From: Echinicola sp. 20G | GTDB lineage: Bacteria > Bacteroidota > Bacteroidia > Cytophagales > Cyclobacteriaceae | Direction of reading: 5' to 3' | Length of the DNA: 64,000 bases | Assembly (NCBI RefSeq): GCF_015533855.1 | Contig: NZ_AP024154.1 | Location: 4,284,501 to 4,348,500 of the forward strand | In this document: piece after piece, positions 55,632-63,650 of the stretch | Layout: each line of letters opens with the position of its first letter | How positions within the stretch are numbered: the first letter of the stretch is position 1 | Notes under the pieces: generated by a model | The model's input: the letters and a program-made list of their open reading frames with translations, nothing else | The model's database searches: none | What the model was told of the DNA's origin: nothing | Program-made: the position numbers and the translations under genes

Positions 55632-57623
55632 TTATTGAGGTAAAATAGCATTGTTCTCCATTGCAAAATTGTCTTTTGCCTTATATTCTTCAAAACTATT
55701 CTGAAGCCTTGAAAATACTTCTGGTTTATCCACTAGATCAATGTTCATATTGTCAGAAAGCACATAAAGATCTTTATCAGAAATAAAGTAATTTCCATCC
55801 AGGTAATCTCCAAACTGATATTTGTTCCGCATTAAAGCGTGAGTAATTTTTGATTCAAATTGAGCTGCAGTATCCAATACAGCTCCTCTCCAAGCCACTG
55901 TCTCAGGTAATTTTAAATCATAGTTATGCTGAAGGAAAGCAAGCAAACTAGGAGCAATCTCAAAATGAGTATTGACGGCGTCCATGTATTTGTCTCTTTC
56001 TAATTTTGGAGAGTAAATGATTAAGGGAACATGAAACCTATCAATTTTAGTGGACATTGGGATTTCTGGTAATCTATGATCTCCTGTAATGATGAAAATG
56101 GTATTTGTTGCTTTTTCTCTTTTTAAGTAGGCTTTAAAAAACTCCTTAATAGCGTCATCCACATATAAAACACTGGCTAGTTCTGCTTTATAATTTTCAA
56201 GTTTAATGGTAGGATGACTATAGCCTTTTTCATTCAGGAATTTTTCAAATTTTTTGTTGTAAAAGTCCTGCTCTGGAATAACAAAGGGAGAGTGTGAAGA
56301 CATTGTCTGAAAAATGTTCACTTGAGCCTGATCCGTATTGGGAAGCTTTTTTAAGCCATTTCTAAAGTTTTCCTTATCAGCATAGCCCCAGGAAAAGCCA
56401 GAAACAGATGGTGACTTTGAGAACTCAGGATCAAACTTATCTATATCTACCAAATTATCTACTCCTTGGTAGTTCATAAAGGTAGCAGCATTGTCGAATT
56501 CTTTATCCGCCCCAATGTAATAATTAATTTGATAACCGTCCTTTTTTAGCAAGGAAAGCATTGTGGAATGATAAGGTACTGGAGTCTTTTCCATGAAACC
56601 ATTTCTACCAAAAGGTAATCCTCCAAAGATTCCAGATAAAACCCCAAATGTCCTTCCAGTTGTGGAAAGATTGTTTTTCCAATACAAACTATGATCTGCT
56701 AAAGAATCTAAAAAAGGTGTCCAACTTCCCAAGTAGGCACCTGGGCCTGAATAGGCTTTACCTAATCCTTCTACAATTATAAACACCAAGTCAGGTATTG
56801 TATCGAATTCCGAGAAATAAGGCCCTAAAACATCTGGATAATTATTTATATGTAAAAATGGATAAGAAGGGTCAATATATTCTTTTTGAACCAAGCCTCT
56901 TTGACTAGAACTATTCTCCAAATAGAAGTCAAAATAGATATTTTGGGACTTCGAAAAATAATCATACGATTCTTGATAGAAAAACAAAGACTTGTTCTCA
57001 GCTAGGTTGCTTTCTAATCCTGATAAACCTCCGGATTTATCAATAGGAATGATTAATAAAACCAAAAGAAAAGCATAAGTGAAAACTGAAAAAACAATCG
57101 TTGTTTTGAAATTAAATTTAATAAATCTGCCTGCACTTAAAGATAGAAATATGAGAACCAAAGCAAAGATTGAAGCAAACACACTATAAATATTTAGTGC
57201 TCCAGCAGCTTGAACAGTTTCTATTAAATCCTCAAAAGAATACGTAAAGAAATCTGCCCCAAGTGGAACCAATGTCTCTGAGAAATAAAAAATAAGAGAT
57301 ATCTGTCCTAGGATCAATAAACTTAATATGAGCTTGTAAATAAAATAAGATACTTTAGGCAGAAGCAGTCCAATGAGCATTTGAATAATAAAAAATATTC
57401 CAACTGTGTATAAGCCCCATTGGAAACTTTGGAGAAGGTTCCCCATTAAAATGCTCTTATTTGAAATTGGGTCAAGTCCATGAGTATTACCAATCCAGAA
57501 GACTTCCACTATGCTCAGCAAAATCAGAAGCATTAGGAAAATAGTACTGATTTGCCAGAATTTATTCAAATTACTAGTAATATTACTGAATAAGTTGGAT
57601 TGAATAACCGTTTTTTGGGCCAT
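55632..57623 (-). CDS. LtaS-like membrane sulfatase-fold protein
   Basis: A 663-residue inner-membrane protein with five N-terminal helices (roughly 24-44, 70-90, 92-112, 142-165 and 172-192) and a large periplasmic sulfatase/alkaline phosphatase-type domain. The signature VFIIVEGLGK supplies the metal-binding Glu, the Thr nucleophile lies in LSTTGRTFGVLSG, and the second metal site is ITGDHRLPE. It resembles lipoteichoic acid synthase or phosphoglycerol/phosphoethanolamine transferases. In a Gram-negative species the target is more likely a polysaccharide or lipid. It is convergent with the polysaccharide genes and has no terminator in between. Confidence 0.9.
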   Translation of the reverse strand: MAQKTVIQSNLFSNITSNLNKFWQISTIFLMLLILLSIVEVFWIGNTHGLDPISNKSILMGNLLQSFQWGLYTVGIFFIIQMLIGLLLPKVSYFIYKLILSLLILGQISLIFYFSETLVPLGADFFTYSFEDLIETVQAAGALNIYSVFASIFALVLIFLSLSAGRFIKFNFKTTIVFSVFTYAFLLVLLIIPIDKSGGLSGLESNLAENKSLFFYQESYDYFSKSQNIYFDFYLENSSSQRGLVQKEYIDPSYPFLHINNYPDVLGPYFSEFDTIPDLVFIIVEGLGKAYSGPGAYLGSWTPFLDSLADHSLYWKNNLSTTGRTFGVLSGIFGGLPFGRNGFMEKTPVPYHSTMLSLLKKDGYQINYYIGADKEFDNAATFMNYQGVDNLVDIDKFDPEFSKSPSVSGFSWGYADKENFRNGLKKLPNTDQAQVNIFQTMSSHSPFVIPEQDFYNKKFEKFLNEKGYSHPTIKLENYKAELASVLYVDDAIKEFFKAYLKREKATNTIFIITGDHRLPEIPMSTKIDRFHVPLIIYSPKLERDKYMDAVNTHFEIAPSLLAFLQHNYDLKLPETVAWRGAVLDTAAQFESKITHALMRNKYQFGDYLDGNYFISDKDLYVLSDNMNIDLVDKPEVFSRLQNSFEEYKAKDNFAMENNAILPQ

Positions 57624-57708
57624 TGTTCTTTCGTGTAAAATGAAATTTAGAAACTCATTAAGGTTTCAATTCAAGAAAATTTTGGTACAAAATAACTATA
57701 TTGTAAAA

Positions 57709-57716
57709 TAAATTTG
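57709..57716 (+). promoter_or_regulatory. Putative -7 element (TAAATTTG) of PmtA-like gene
   Basis: An exact TAnnTTTG match 10 nt before the ATG at 57727; TTTG at 57681-57684 is 24 nt upstream, slightly long for a -33 element. The leader would be only a few nucleotides. Confidence 0.5.
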
Positions 57717-57726
57717 ACGATTAAAA

Positions 57727-58269
57727 ATGAATAAAAGTTCCTTAATTAAAGAACTCTTTGCCAACATAAAAACTACAGGCGCTGTAACTTTTAGTTCTAA
57801 ATCTCTGGTTAACAAAATGCTATCTTTTGCTGATTTTGAAGGAGCCAAAATAATAGTAGAATTGGGTGGGGGAGATGGAAGCATAACACGTGGAATAATT
57901 AATCGCATGGATAAAGATGCAAAACTTTTAGTCTTTGAAATTAGTAAACCTTTTTGCGAAAACTTGAAGAAAGAATTCCCGCAAGACAATGTCCATATTA
58001 TATGTGATTCAGCTGAAAATATGGATCGATACCTTGATGGTAAGTCTGCTGATTTGATTCTATCTTCACTTCCTTTTAGTCTCATTCCAAAAGAATCTCG
58101 CAACGAAATTTACAAAAAAACACGTTCGCACCTGAATCAAAACGGTTATTTTATACAAATTTGTTATTCATACTTGCTAAAATTCCAATTTGCCAACCAT
58201 TTCCAAAGCATTAGAACTGCATTTACCCTTAAAAATTTTCCGCCGGCTTTCATTATTATTTGCAACTAA
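57727..58269 (+). CDS. PmtA-like SAM-dependent methyltransferase
   Basis: A 180-residue class I methyltransferase. The SAM motif is VELGGGDGSITRGII, with a following acidic residue in VFEISKPF. The active site SSLPFSLIP resembles the SGLP motif of phosphatidylethanolamine N-methyltransferases (PmtA) and the NLPY of KsgA-like enzymes; the short length favours PmtA-like. If so, it would methylate a membrane amine such as phosphatidylethanolamine. It is divergent from the LtaS-like gene with 103 nt between. The functional link is inference only. Confidence 0.8.
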   Translation: MNKSSLIKELFANIKTTGAVTFSSKSLVNKMLSFADFEGAKIIVELGGGDGSITRGIINRMDKDAKLLVFEISKPFCENLKKEFPQDNVHIICDSAENMDRYLDGKSADLILSSLPFSLIPKESRNEIYKKTRSHLNQNGYFIQICYSYLLKFQFANHFQSIRTAFTLKNFPPAFIIICN

Positions 58270-58364
58270 GGACAATTAATTGGACCCTATAATGCTAAAT
58301 TTTCCTTTTTGAGACATTTTCTGTCTACAGCTTTTGCGCTTCATTTTCATAAGTTTAAATTGAA

Positions 58365-59423
58365 ATGATGAACAAGGATGTATTCAAAGGAAGAGGAGCA
58401 AGTATGTCACCAGATAACCCTTATTTAAAGCGAAGGGAAGTCTTGGCGCATATAGAAGGTTTGGATGAAGAGAAATACCTAAACAAACCCCAAACAAAGT
58501 TTTACATAGAACACACTAAAGGCGGCTTGAGTAAAAATGACAGCCCTGATCTGCCCTTAAATTATTCTGTAAACCCATACCAAGGCTGTGAGCATGGTTG
58601 TATTTATTGCTATGCGCGTAATTCACATCAATACTGGGGCTTTGATGCTGGTTTAGGCTTTGAAACCAATATCATGGTAAAAACCAATATTGTGGAAGTA
58701 TTAAGGCAACAATTCAAGAAAAAAGGGCATCAGCCTCAAGCTATCATGCTTTCTGGAAATACGGATTGCTATCAACCTGCAGAACGTAAGTTTAAATTGA
58801 CCAGAAAGATACTTGAACTGTGTTTGGAAATGGGGCACCCCGTGAGTGTCATTACAAAAAATACCTTGATACTACGTGATGAAGATATTCTGGCAAAATT
58901 AGCTGACAAGCAGCTGGTGCATGTTTATTTCTCCATCAACCATCTTGATCACCAACTCAAAGCTTTGTTGGAGCCTAGAACAGCAACAGGGCAAAAGAAA
59001 ATAGCAGCTATCAAGACATTGACAGATAGAGGTGTTCCTTGTGGCATTATGGTTGCTCCGATTATTCCAGCTTTAAACACGACAGACATTTCCGATATCA
59101 TTCAACAAAGTGCTGATGCTGGCGCTTTAGCTGCAGGATATACAGTGGTCCGTTTAAATGGAAATGTAAAGGAAGTCTTCAAGCATTGGATCAATGAGCA
59201 TTACCCTGATAGAGCCACCAAAGTACTTCATCAAATAGGGCAATTACACGGCGGTAAATTGAACGACACGGTGTGGGGCAGAAGAATTAAAGGCAATGGG
59301 GTTATTGCGGAAATGATCCATCAAATTTTCAGTACCGCCAAACAAAAATATATGAAGGATAGGTCCATGCCTGATTTTAACTATGATGCCTTCAATCCCA
59401 ATGGACAATTAAAACTATTTTAA
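58365..59423 (+). CDS. Radical SAM protein of PA0069 type
   Basis: A 352-residue protein. The radical SAM motif CEHGCIYCY (Cys-x3-Cys-x2-Cys) follows NYSVNPYQG, and downstream blocks HQYWGFDAGLGFETNI, MLSGNTDCYQPAERKF and the R-A-N-like end (GNGVIAEMI) match the PA0069 family, related to spore photoproduct lyase-like proteins. The function is unknown in bacteria; DNA repair has been suggested for the group. Two adjacent in-frame ATGs; the first is used. 10 nt separate it from the small DUF3253-like gene. Confidence 0.9.
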   Translation: MMNKDVFKGRGASMSPDNPYLKRREVLAHIEGLDEEKYLNKPQTKFYIEHTKGGLSKNDSPDLPLNYSVNPYQGCEHGCIYCYARNSHQYWGFDAGLGFETNIMVKTNIVEVLRQQFKKKGHQPQAIMLSGNTDCYQPAERKFKLTRKILELCLEMGHPVSVITKNTLILRDEDILAKLADKQLVHVYFSINHLDHQLKALLEPRTATGQKKIAAIKTLTDRGVPCGIMVAPIIPALNTTDISDIIQQSADAGALAAGYTVVRLNGNVKEVFKHWINEHYPDRATKVLHQIGQLHGGKLNDTVWGRRIKGNGVIAEMIHQIFSTAKQKYMKDRSMPDFNYDAFNPNGQLKLF

Positions 59424-59433
59424 TCTATTGATC

Positions 59434-59640
59434 ATGGATAATATACTTGAAATAGCTATTTTAGAAATGTGCAGGCAGAAAGGAGAAAAGCCTTTTTTAT
59501 GCAATGAGGTGATTCAATGGATCTATCCACAAGATTGGGAGAAATTTACAAAAGAAATTCAATTAGCTGCTCAAGGGTTAAAGCAAAAAGGTAAAATAAT
59601 GCTCTCTGAAAACTGGGAAATCAATAAAGTAAAACATTGA
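59434..59640 (+). CDS. Small DUF3253-like protein
   Basis: A 68-residue protein. LEIAILEMCRQKGEKPFLCN, then EVIQWIYPQDW and AAQGLKQKGKIML align with the winged-helix-like DUF3253 pattern (a Cys in place of the CPSEVAR start, then W, then a basic helix). An ATG at 59434 is preferred to a TTG two codons earlier. It is 10 nt after the radical SAM gene and 37 nt before msrA, so the three may be one transcript. Function unknown. Confidence 0.75.
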   Translation: MDNILEIAILEMCRQKGEKPFLCNEVIQWIYPQDWEKFTKEIQLAAQGLKQKGKIMLSENWEINKVKH

Positions 59641-59677
59641 CCATGCAGGCAATGAGGGCAATAATTGTTTAAAAAGA

Positions 59678-60256
59678 ATGGTGAAACTTCCTCAAACTTC
59701 AGTTGAAAATATTCCCGATGGCCTTGAAGTGGCCACTTTGGGATCCGGGTGTTTTTGGTGTATAGAAGCTGTTTATCAAAACCTTCGTGGCATTTCCAAA
59801 ATAGAACCAGGATACAGTGGTGGGCACATTGAAAATCCAAGTTACCAAAAGGTTACTACTGGAACAACTGGCCATGCTGAGGTAATACAGTTTTTGTATG
59901 ACCCAAAGATCATTTCGTTTCAGGATTTATTGGAGGTATTCTGGGCGACCCATGATCCAACCACCCTCAACCAACAAGGCGCTGATGTAGGGCCTCAATA
60001 TCGATCAGCCATATTTTATCATTCTGATTCCCAAAAAAATACAGCTAAAGAATTCAAGAAGATTATAGAGGAAGCGGAAATATACGATAAGCCCATTGTC
60101 ACAGAAATAACTCCTTTTAATAATTTCTATCCGGCCGAAAACTATCATTTCAATTATTATGAAAGTCATAAAAACCAGCCATACTGCCAGTTTATCATTA
60201 GGCCTAAAGTAGAGAAACTGAAAAGAGTTTTTGGTCAACACACCAAGCTGATTTAA
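59678..60256 (+). CDS. msrA: Peptide-methionine (S)-S-oxide reductase MsrA
   Basis: A 192-residue enzyme repairing oxidised methionine. The catalytic Cys25 is in GSGCFWCIE, followed by EPGYSGGHIENPSY, VTTGTTGHAEVIQ and GPQYRSAIFYH, all typical of MsrA. There is no MsrB domain, and the usual resolving cysteines near the C-terminus are not evident (only a Cys in QPYCQFII). Cytoplasmic, since no signal peptide precedes the domain. It follows a radical SAM protein of presumed repair function, which suggests, weakly, a stress-repair cluster. Confidence 0.95.
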   Translation: MVKLPQTSVENIPDGLEVATLGSGCFWCIEAVYQNLRGISKIEPGYSGGHIENPSYQKVTTGTTGHAEVIQFLYDPKIISFQDLLEVFWATHDPTTLNQQGADVGPQYRSAIFYHSDSQKNTAKEFKKIIEEAEIYDKPIVTEITPFNNFYPAENYHFNYYESHKNQPYCQFIIRPKVEKLKRVFGQHTKLI

Positions 60257-60366
60257 GTAAAAGACAGGCAAAAGCAGCCCTTGTATCCCATCAACAGTTG
60301 AAAAAGTCTAATGCCTTGATTTTTTATCCAGCAGTGATGTTTTAATTTGTTTAACAAAAATCGATT

Positions 60367-62034
60367 ATGAGAACCAGAGCACAAGAGTCAAGAGCAGCCA
60401 TTGAAAGGTTATACATTACCATGAGACACCTTTTTATGAGAGGTACCTACAAGCCTCTGGGGGTCTCTGGAGAGTCACTGATCAATGCCTTATTGATCCT
60501 TAGGCCTGAAATTTATGGTTTGGTTTCAGAAATAGAAAAAGTAGAACTGGATGGCTTATTGTATATAATGGAAAGGCTGCCGCGTGGAATAGAAGAATGC
60601 CGTTATATCAGGTTGATCAGCCGGGAAGGATATGAAAATTCAGATTTTGAAAAATTGATTCCGAGCAAAAGGAGGAGAAATTGCTATAGGGTGGATAAAG
60701 ACCAGATGTTTGTAGAAATGACACGTGGTAAAAGTGATATTTATGATATCCTTACCCACCTTACTTTTTTATATATTGAAGCTGAAAAGATCAGAAGGAA
60801 TAGTACTGATAGCAAAGGTAGAATCCACTTGAACTGGAATATGCTCAAAAAGATAGTTCAACAGGAAGAAAAAGGGGAACCTTACGACAAAGAAGCAGCC
60901 TGTTCCTACCTGAGTCATCTTACAGGCAGGACTTTTGATGAAACACATCAAGCCATCCAGAAATTTGAGTCTTCAAGAAACTCCAATAGTTTATTCTCCA
61001 TAGTATACCATTTGGGAAGGCTCTCCATTGATGAAGCACTCAATGACAATGACCGTGAAATCTCATTTTCAGCTACCCTAAGGGAAAGGATAGGTCATCA
61101 TGTCTACGGAGAAATGTGGGCTCAAAACATTAAATCAATTTTGGATGAGCATGACCTCCTCCATCGTCCCATCCACATCATCAGTGCCAACCTTCATAGT
61201 GTTGTCAATACGATTTATGGACATCAAGCTTTAGACCTATCTACATTTGAAGACATAGAGCAAATGGCCATAGATATCAGTTTGGACAATAAAAACAACA
61301 AAGCCAAGGAAATCGAAAAATACGCACTGAAACATGGTTTTGTGAACATCCCCGATATCTCAGGTACCAATATAGGCGCTCAGATCATTGATACATCCAA
61401 AATGGTTGCTGAGACATTGATTCCAGGCGTAAAAATTCCTGAGGATGACAAAAAGAAACCTGTTATCGTTGTGATGGATTATGCATTTGGAGAACAAGCT
61501 TACGAATGTTTTGACGAATTGTTGAAGCCATTTGAGGTGGGGAATCAATCAATTCCTTTGGACGTGGTGTCAGCATCTATCATGGGGAAAGCAGGCATTT
61601 TAGAAGGTAACAAAGGGGATTTGATGATCCCCAGCAGTCATGTTTTTGAAGGAACTGCAGATAATTATCCTTTTAAAAATCAATTGAAGCCTGATGATTT
61701 TAAAGGTTATGATTTAGGGGTTTATGAAGGTCCTATGATCACAGTCCTAGGTACCTCTCTGCAAAACAAAGATGTGCTCAATTATTTTATGGAATCATCA
61801 TGGAAAGCTATTGGGCTGGAAATGGAAGGAGCCCACTATCAAAAGGCCATCCAATCAGCCAGTAAGATCAGAAGAAGTATTCGGAAAAACGTAAAGGTTC
61901 TCTATGCCTATTATGCTTCCGATAATCCATTAAAAACAGGAAGCACATTAGCTTCGGGGAGTCTCGGAATGGAAGGAGTGAAGCCTACTTACCTGATTAC
62001 TTTCAAGATTTTAGAGACCTTATTTTCAAATTAA
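60367..62034 (+). CDS. Nucleosidase-like DUF6909-type protein
   Basis: A 555-residue cytoplasmic protein. The N-terminal ~240 residues are helical and basic (MRTRAQESRAAIERLYITMR, then SRREG-type segments) and unlike known domains to me. The C-terminal part (about 330-555) has the phosphorylase/nucleosidase fold motifs VVSASIMGKAGIL, IGLEMEGAHYQKA and ASDNPLKTGSTLASGSLG, as in AMP nucleosidase and nucleoside phosphorylase relatives. Proteins of this layout occur in Bacteroidota and are annotated as AMP nucleosidase-like or DUF6909. The substrate is uncertain. The gene is single, with an upstream spacer of 110 nt. Confidence 0.75.
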   Translation: MRTRAQESRAAIERLYITMRHLFMRGTYKPLGVSGESLINALLILRPEIYGLVSEIEKVELDGLLYIMERLPRGIEECRYIRLISREGYENSDFEKLIPSKRRRNCYRVDKDQMFVEMTRGKSDIYDILTHLTFLYIEAEKIRRNSTDSKGRIHLNWNMLKKIVQQEEKGEPYDKEAACSYLSHLTGRTFDETHQAIQKFESSRNSNSLFSIVYHLGRLSIDEALNDNDREISFSATLRERIGHHVYGEMWAQNIKSILDEHDLLHRPIHIISANLHSVVNTIYGHQALDLSTFEDIEQMAIDISLDNKNNKAKEIEKYALKHGFVNIPDISGTNIGAQIIDTSKMVAETLIPGVKIPEDDKKKPVIVVMDYAFGEQAYECFDELLKPFEVGNQSIPLDVVSASIMGKAGILEGNKGDLMIPSSHVFEGTADNYPFKNQLKPDDFKGYDLGVYEGPMITVLGTSLQNKDVLNYFMESSWKAIGLEMEGAHYQKAIQSASKIRRSIRKNVKVLYAYYASDNPLKTGSTLASGSLGMEGVKPTYLITFKILETLFSN

Positions 62035-62110
62035 GGTTGATACAGTTCAATTAATGCGTAAATGATAGCATTATACTTTAATTAAAGATCGATTACTTCA
62101 ATACATTGGT

Positions 62111-62118
62111 TATATTTG
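62111..62118 (+). promoter_or_regulatory. Putative -7 element (TATATTTG) of DEAD-box gene
   Basis: An exact TAnnTTTG match. It predicts a 5' leader of about 160 nt with two small inverted repeats (62165-62172 with 62179-62186; 62230-62235 with 62251-62256). Confidence 0.4.
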
Positions 62119-62285
62119 TCAGTGTCAAAGCTTTATTTACATTCAACCCTTTGACAAAATCCAGACACGTCCCTTATAGGACATGTTCCGATAGTAGTAA
62201 CTCCCATCCCAGTCAGTTTTTAGTACTTAAACCCTATTGAACTTACTTGAAGGGTTGATGACTTCGGACAAACATTCATTATTTT

Positions 62286-63650
62286 ATGGAAATAGACAAT
62301 TTCAATAGTTTTAATTTCAATGATTCCCTACAAGAAGGTCTTGATGCAATGGGATTCAGCAAGCCTACTCCGATACAACAAAAGGCCATTCCGGAAATAT
62401 TAGAAGGTAAAGACCTAATTGCTTGTGCTCAGACAGGAACAGGCAAAACTGCTGCTTTTATTTTACCAGTTTTACACAAAATAGCCGAAAAAGACGAAGG
62501 TAAATTAAACACTCTAATTTTAGCTCCTACCAGAGAGTTGGCCATTCAAATAGATCAGCAAATTCAGGGACTTGCCTATTTTGTAGGTATCAGCTCCATT
62601 CCAATTTATGGAGGGGGGGATGGTTTGGCTTGGGAGCAACAGAAAAAGGCCCTTGAGCATGGTACTGAAATTGTCGTGGCCACACCCGGTAGATTGATAG
62701 CCCTTCTTGCAGGAGGAAAAATCAACTTGGATAGTTTGGAGCACCTCATATTGGATGAGGCAGATAGAATGCTGGATATGGGATTTTCAGATGACTTATT
62801 GAAAATCATTAACTATCTTCCTACGCAGAGACAAACTGTCCTTTTTTCAGCCACTATGCCTCCCAAAATCAGGCAGTTTAGCAAAAAGATCCTTCAATCT
62901 CCTGTAGAAATCAATATTGCCATCAGTAAAACGGCCGAGGGAGTCAGCCAAATGGCATATCTCGCTTATGATCAACAAAAGGAAAAGCTTCTAGAAAATA
63001 TTCTGTCCCAAAAAGCCTATGAAGCGGTGGTGATTTTTGCTTCGACAAAAGACAAGGTGAAGAATATTTTTAAAGTCTTGAAAAGAAAGTTTGAAGTTGA
63101 AGCTTTTCACTCCGACTTGGATCAGGTCGATCGGGAGAAAATCATGTCTCGTTTCAAAAACAAAACATTAAAAATCCTGATAGGTACTGATATTATTTCA
63201 AGGGGAATTGATGTGGAAGGTATCGAACTAGTAATCAACTATGATACACCCAGTGACCCAGAAGATTATGTGCACCGGGTAGGGAGAACAGCTAGGGCAG
63301 ACAAAAAGGGAGAGGCCATTACTTTTGTCAATGAAAAGGATCTTTTCAAGTTACATAAGATCCAAAATTTGATTGGAATAGAAATCGACAGGATACCTTT
63401 ACCGGAAGGATTTGAAGAAGGTCCTATGTATAATTCACCTAGTAAAAAATCTAATTCCAATAAAGGAAATTTCAAATCAAAAAACAGAGGGAAATTCAAC
63501 AAAAACCGTTCAAGAAAGCCAAATTCAAAAGGCACTAGTACCAAATCTAGCAATAATGGTCAGCCAAAGAACGCAGGGCATTCATCTCAATCAAAACCTA
63601 ACGATTCATCAGGAAAATTTAGGGCAAGGACAAATGTGAAGAAGGACTAA
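62286..63650 (+). CDS. DEAD-box ATP-dependent RNA helicase
   Basis: A 454-residue RNA helicase. In order: Q motif (KPTPIQQKAI), motif I AQTGTGKTAAF, PTRELAIQI, ATPGRLI, DEAD with DRMLDMGF, SATMP, and motif VI HRVGRTARADKKG. The C-terminal ~70 residues are rich in Lys, Asn, Ser and Arg, an RNA-binding tail common in bacteroidetal RhlE/DeaD-like enzymes. The long AT-rich leader is consistent with cold induction, as in other DEAD-box genes, but that is inference. Last gene of the window, with a terminator. Confidence 0.95.
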   Translation: MEIDNFNSFNFNDSLQEGLDAMGFSKPTPIQQKAIPEILEGKDLIACAQTGTGKTAAFILPVLHKIAEKDEGKLNTLILAPTRELAIQIDQQIQGLAYFVGISSIPIYGGGDGLAWEQQKKALEHGTEIVVATPGRLIALLAGGKINLDSLEHLILDEADRMLDMGFSDDLLKIINYLPTQRQTVLFSATMPPKIRQFSKKILQSPVEINIAISKTAEGVSQMAYLAYDQQKEKLLENILSQKAYEAVVIFASTKDKVKNIFKVLKRKFEVEAFHSDLDQVDREKIMSRFKNKTLKILIGTDIISRGIDVEGIELVINYDTPSDPEDYVHRVGRTARADKKGEAITFVNEKDLFKLHKIQNLIGIEIDRIPLPEGFEEGPMYNSPSKKSNSNKGNFKSKNRGKFNKNRSRKPNSKGTSTKSSNNGQPKNAGHSSQSKPNDSSGKFRARTNVKKD

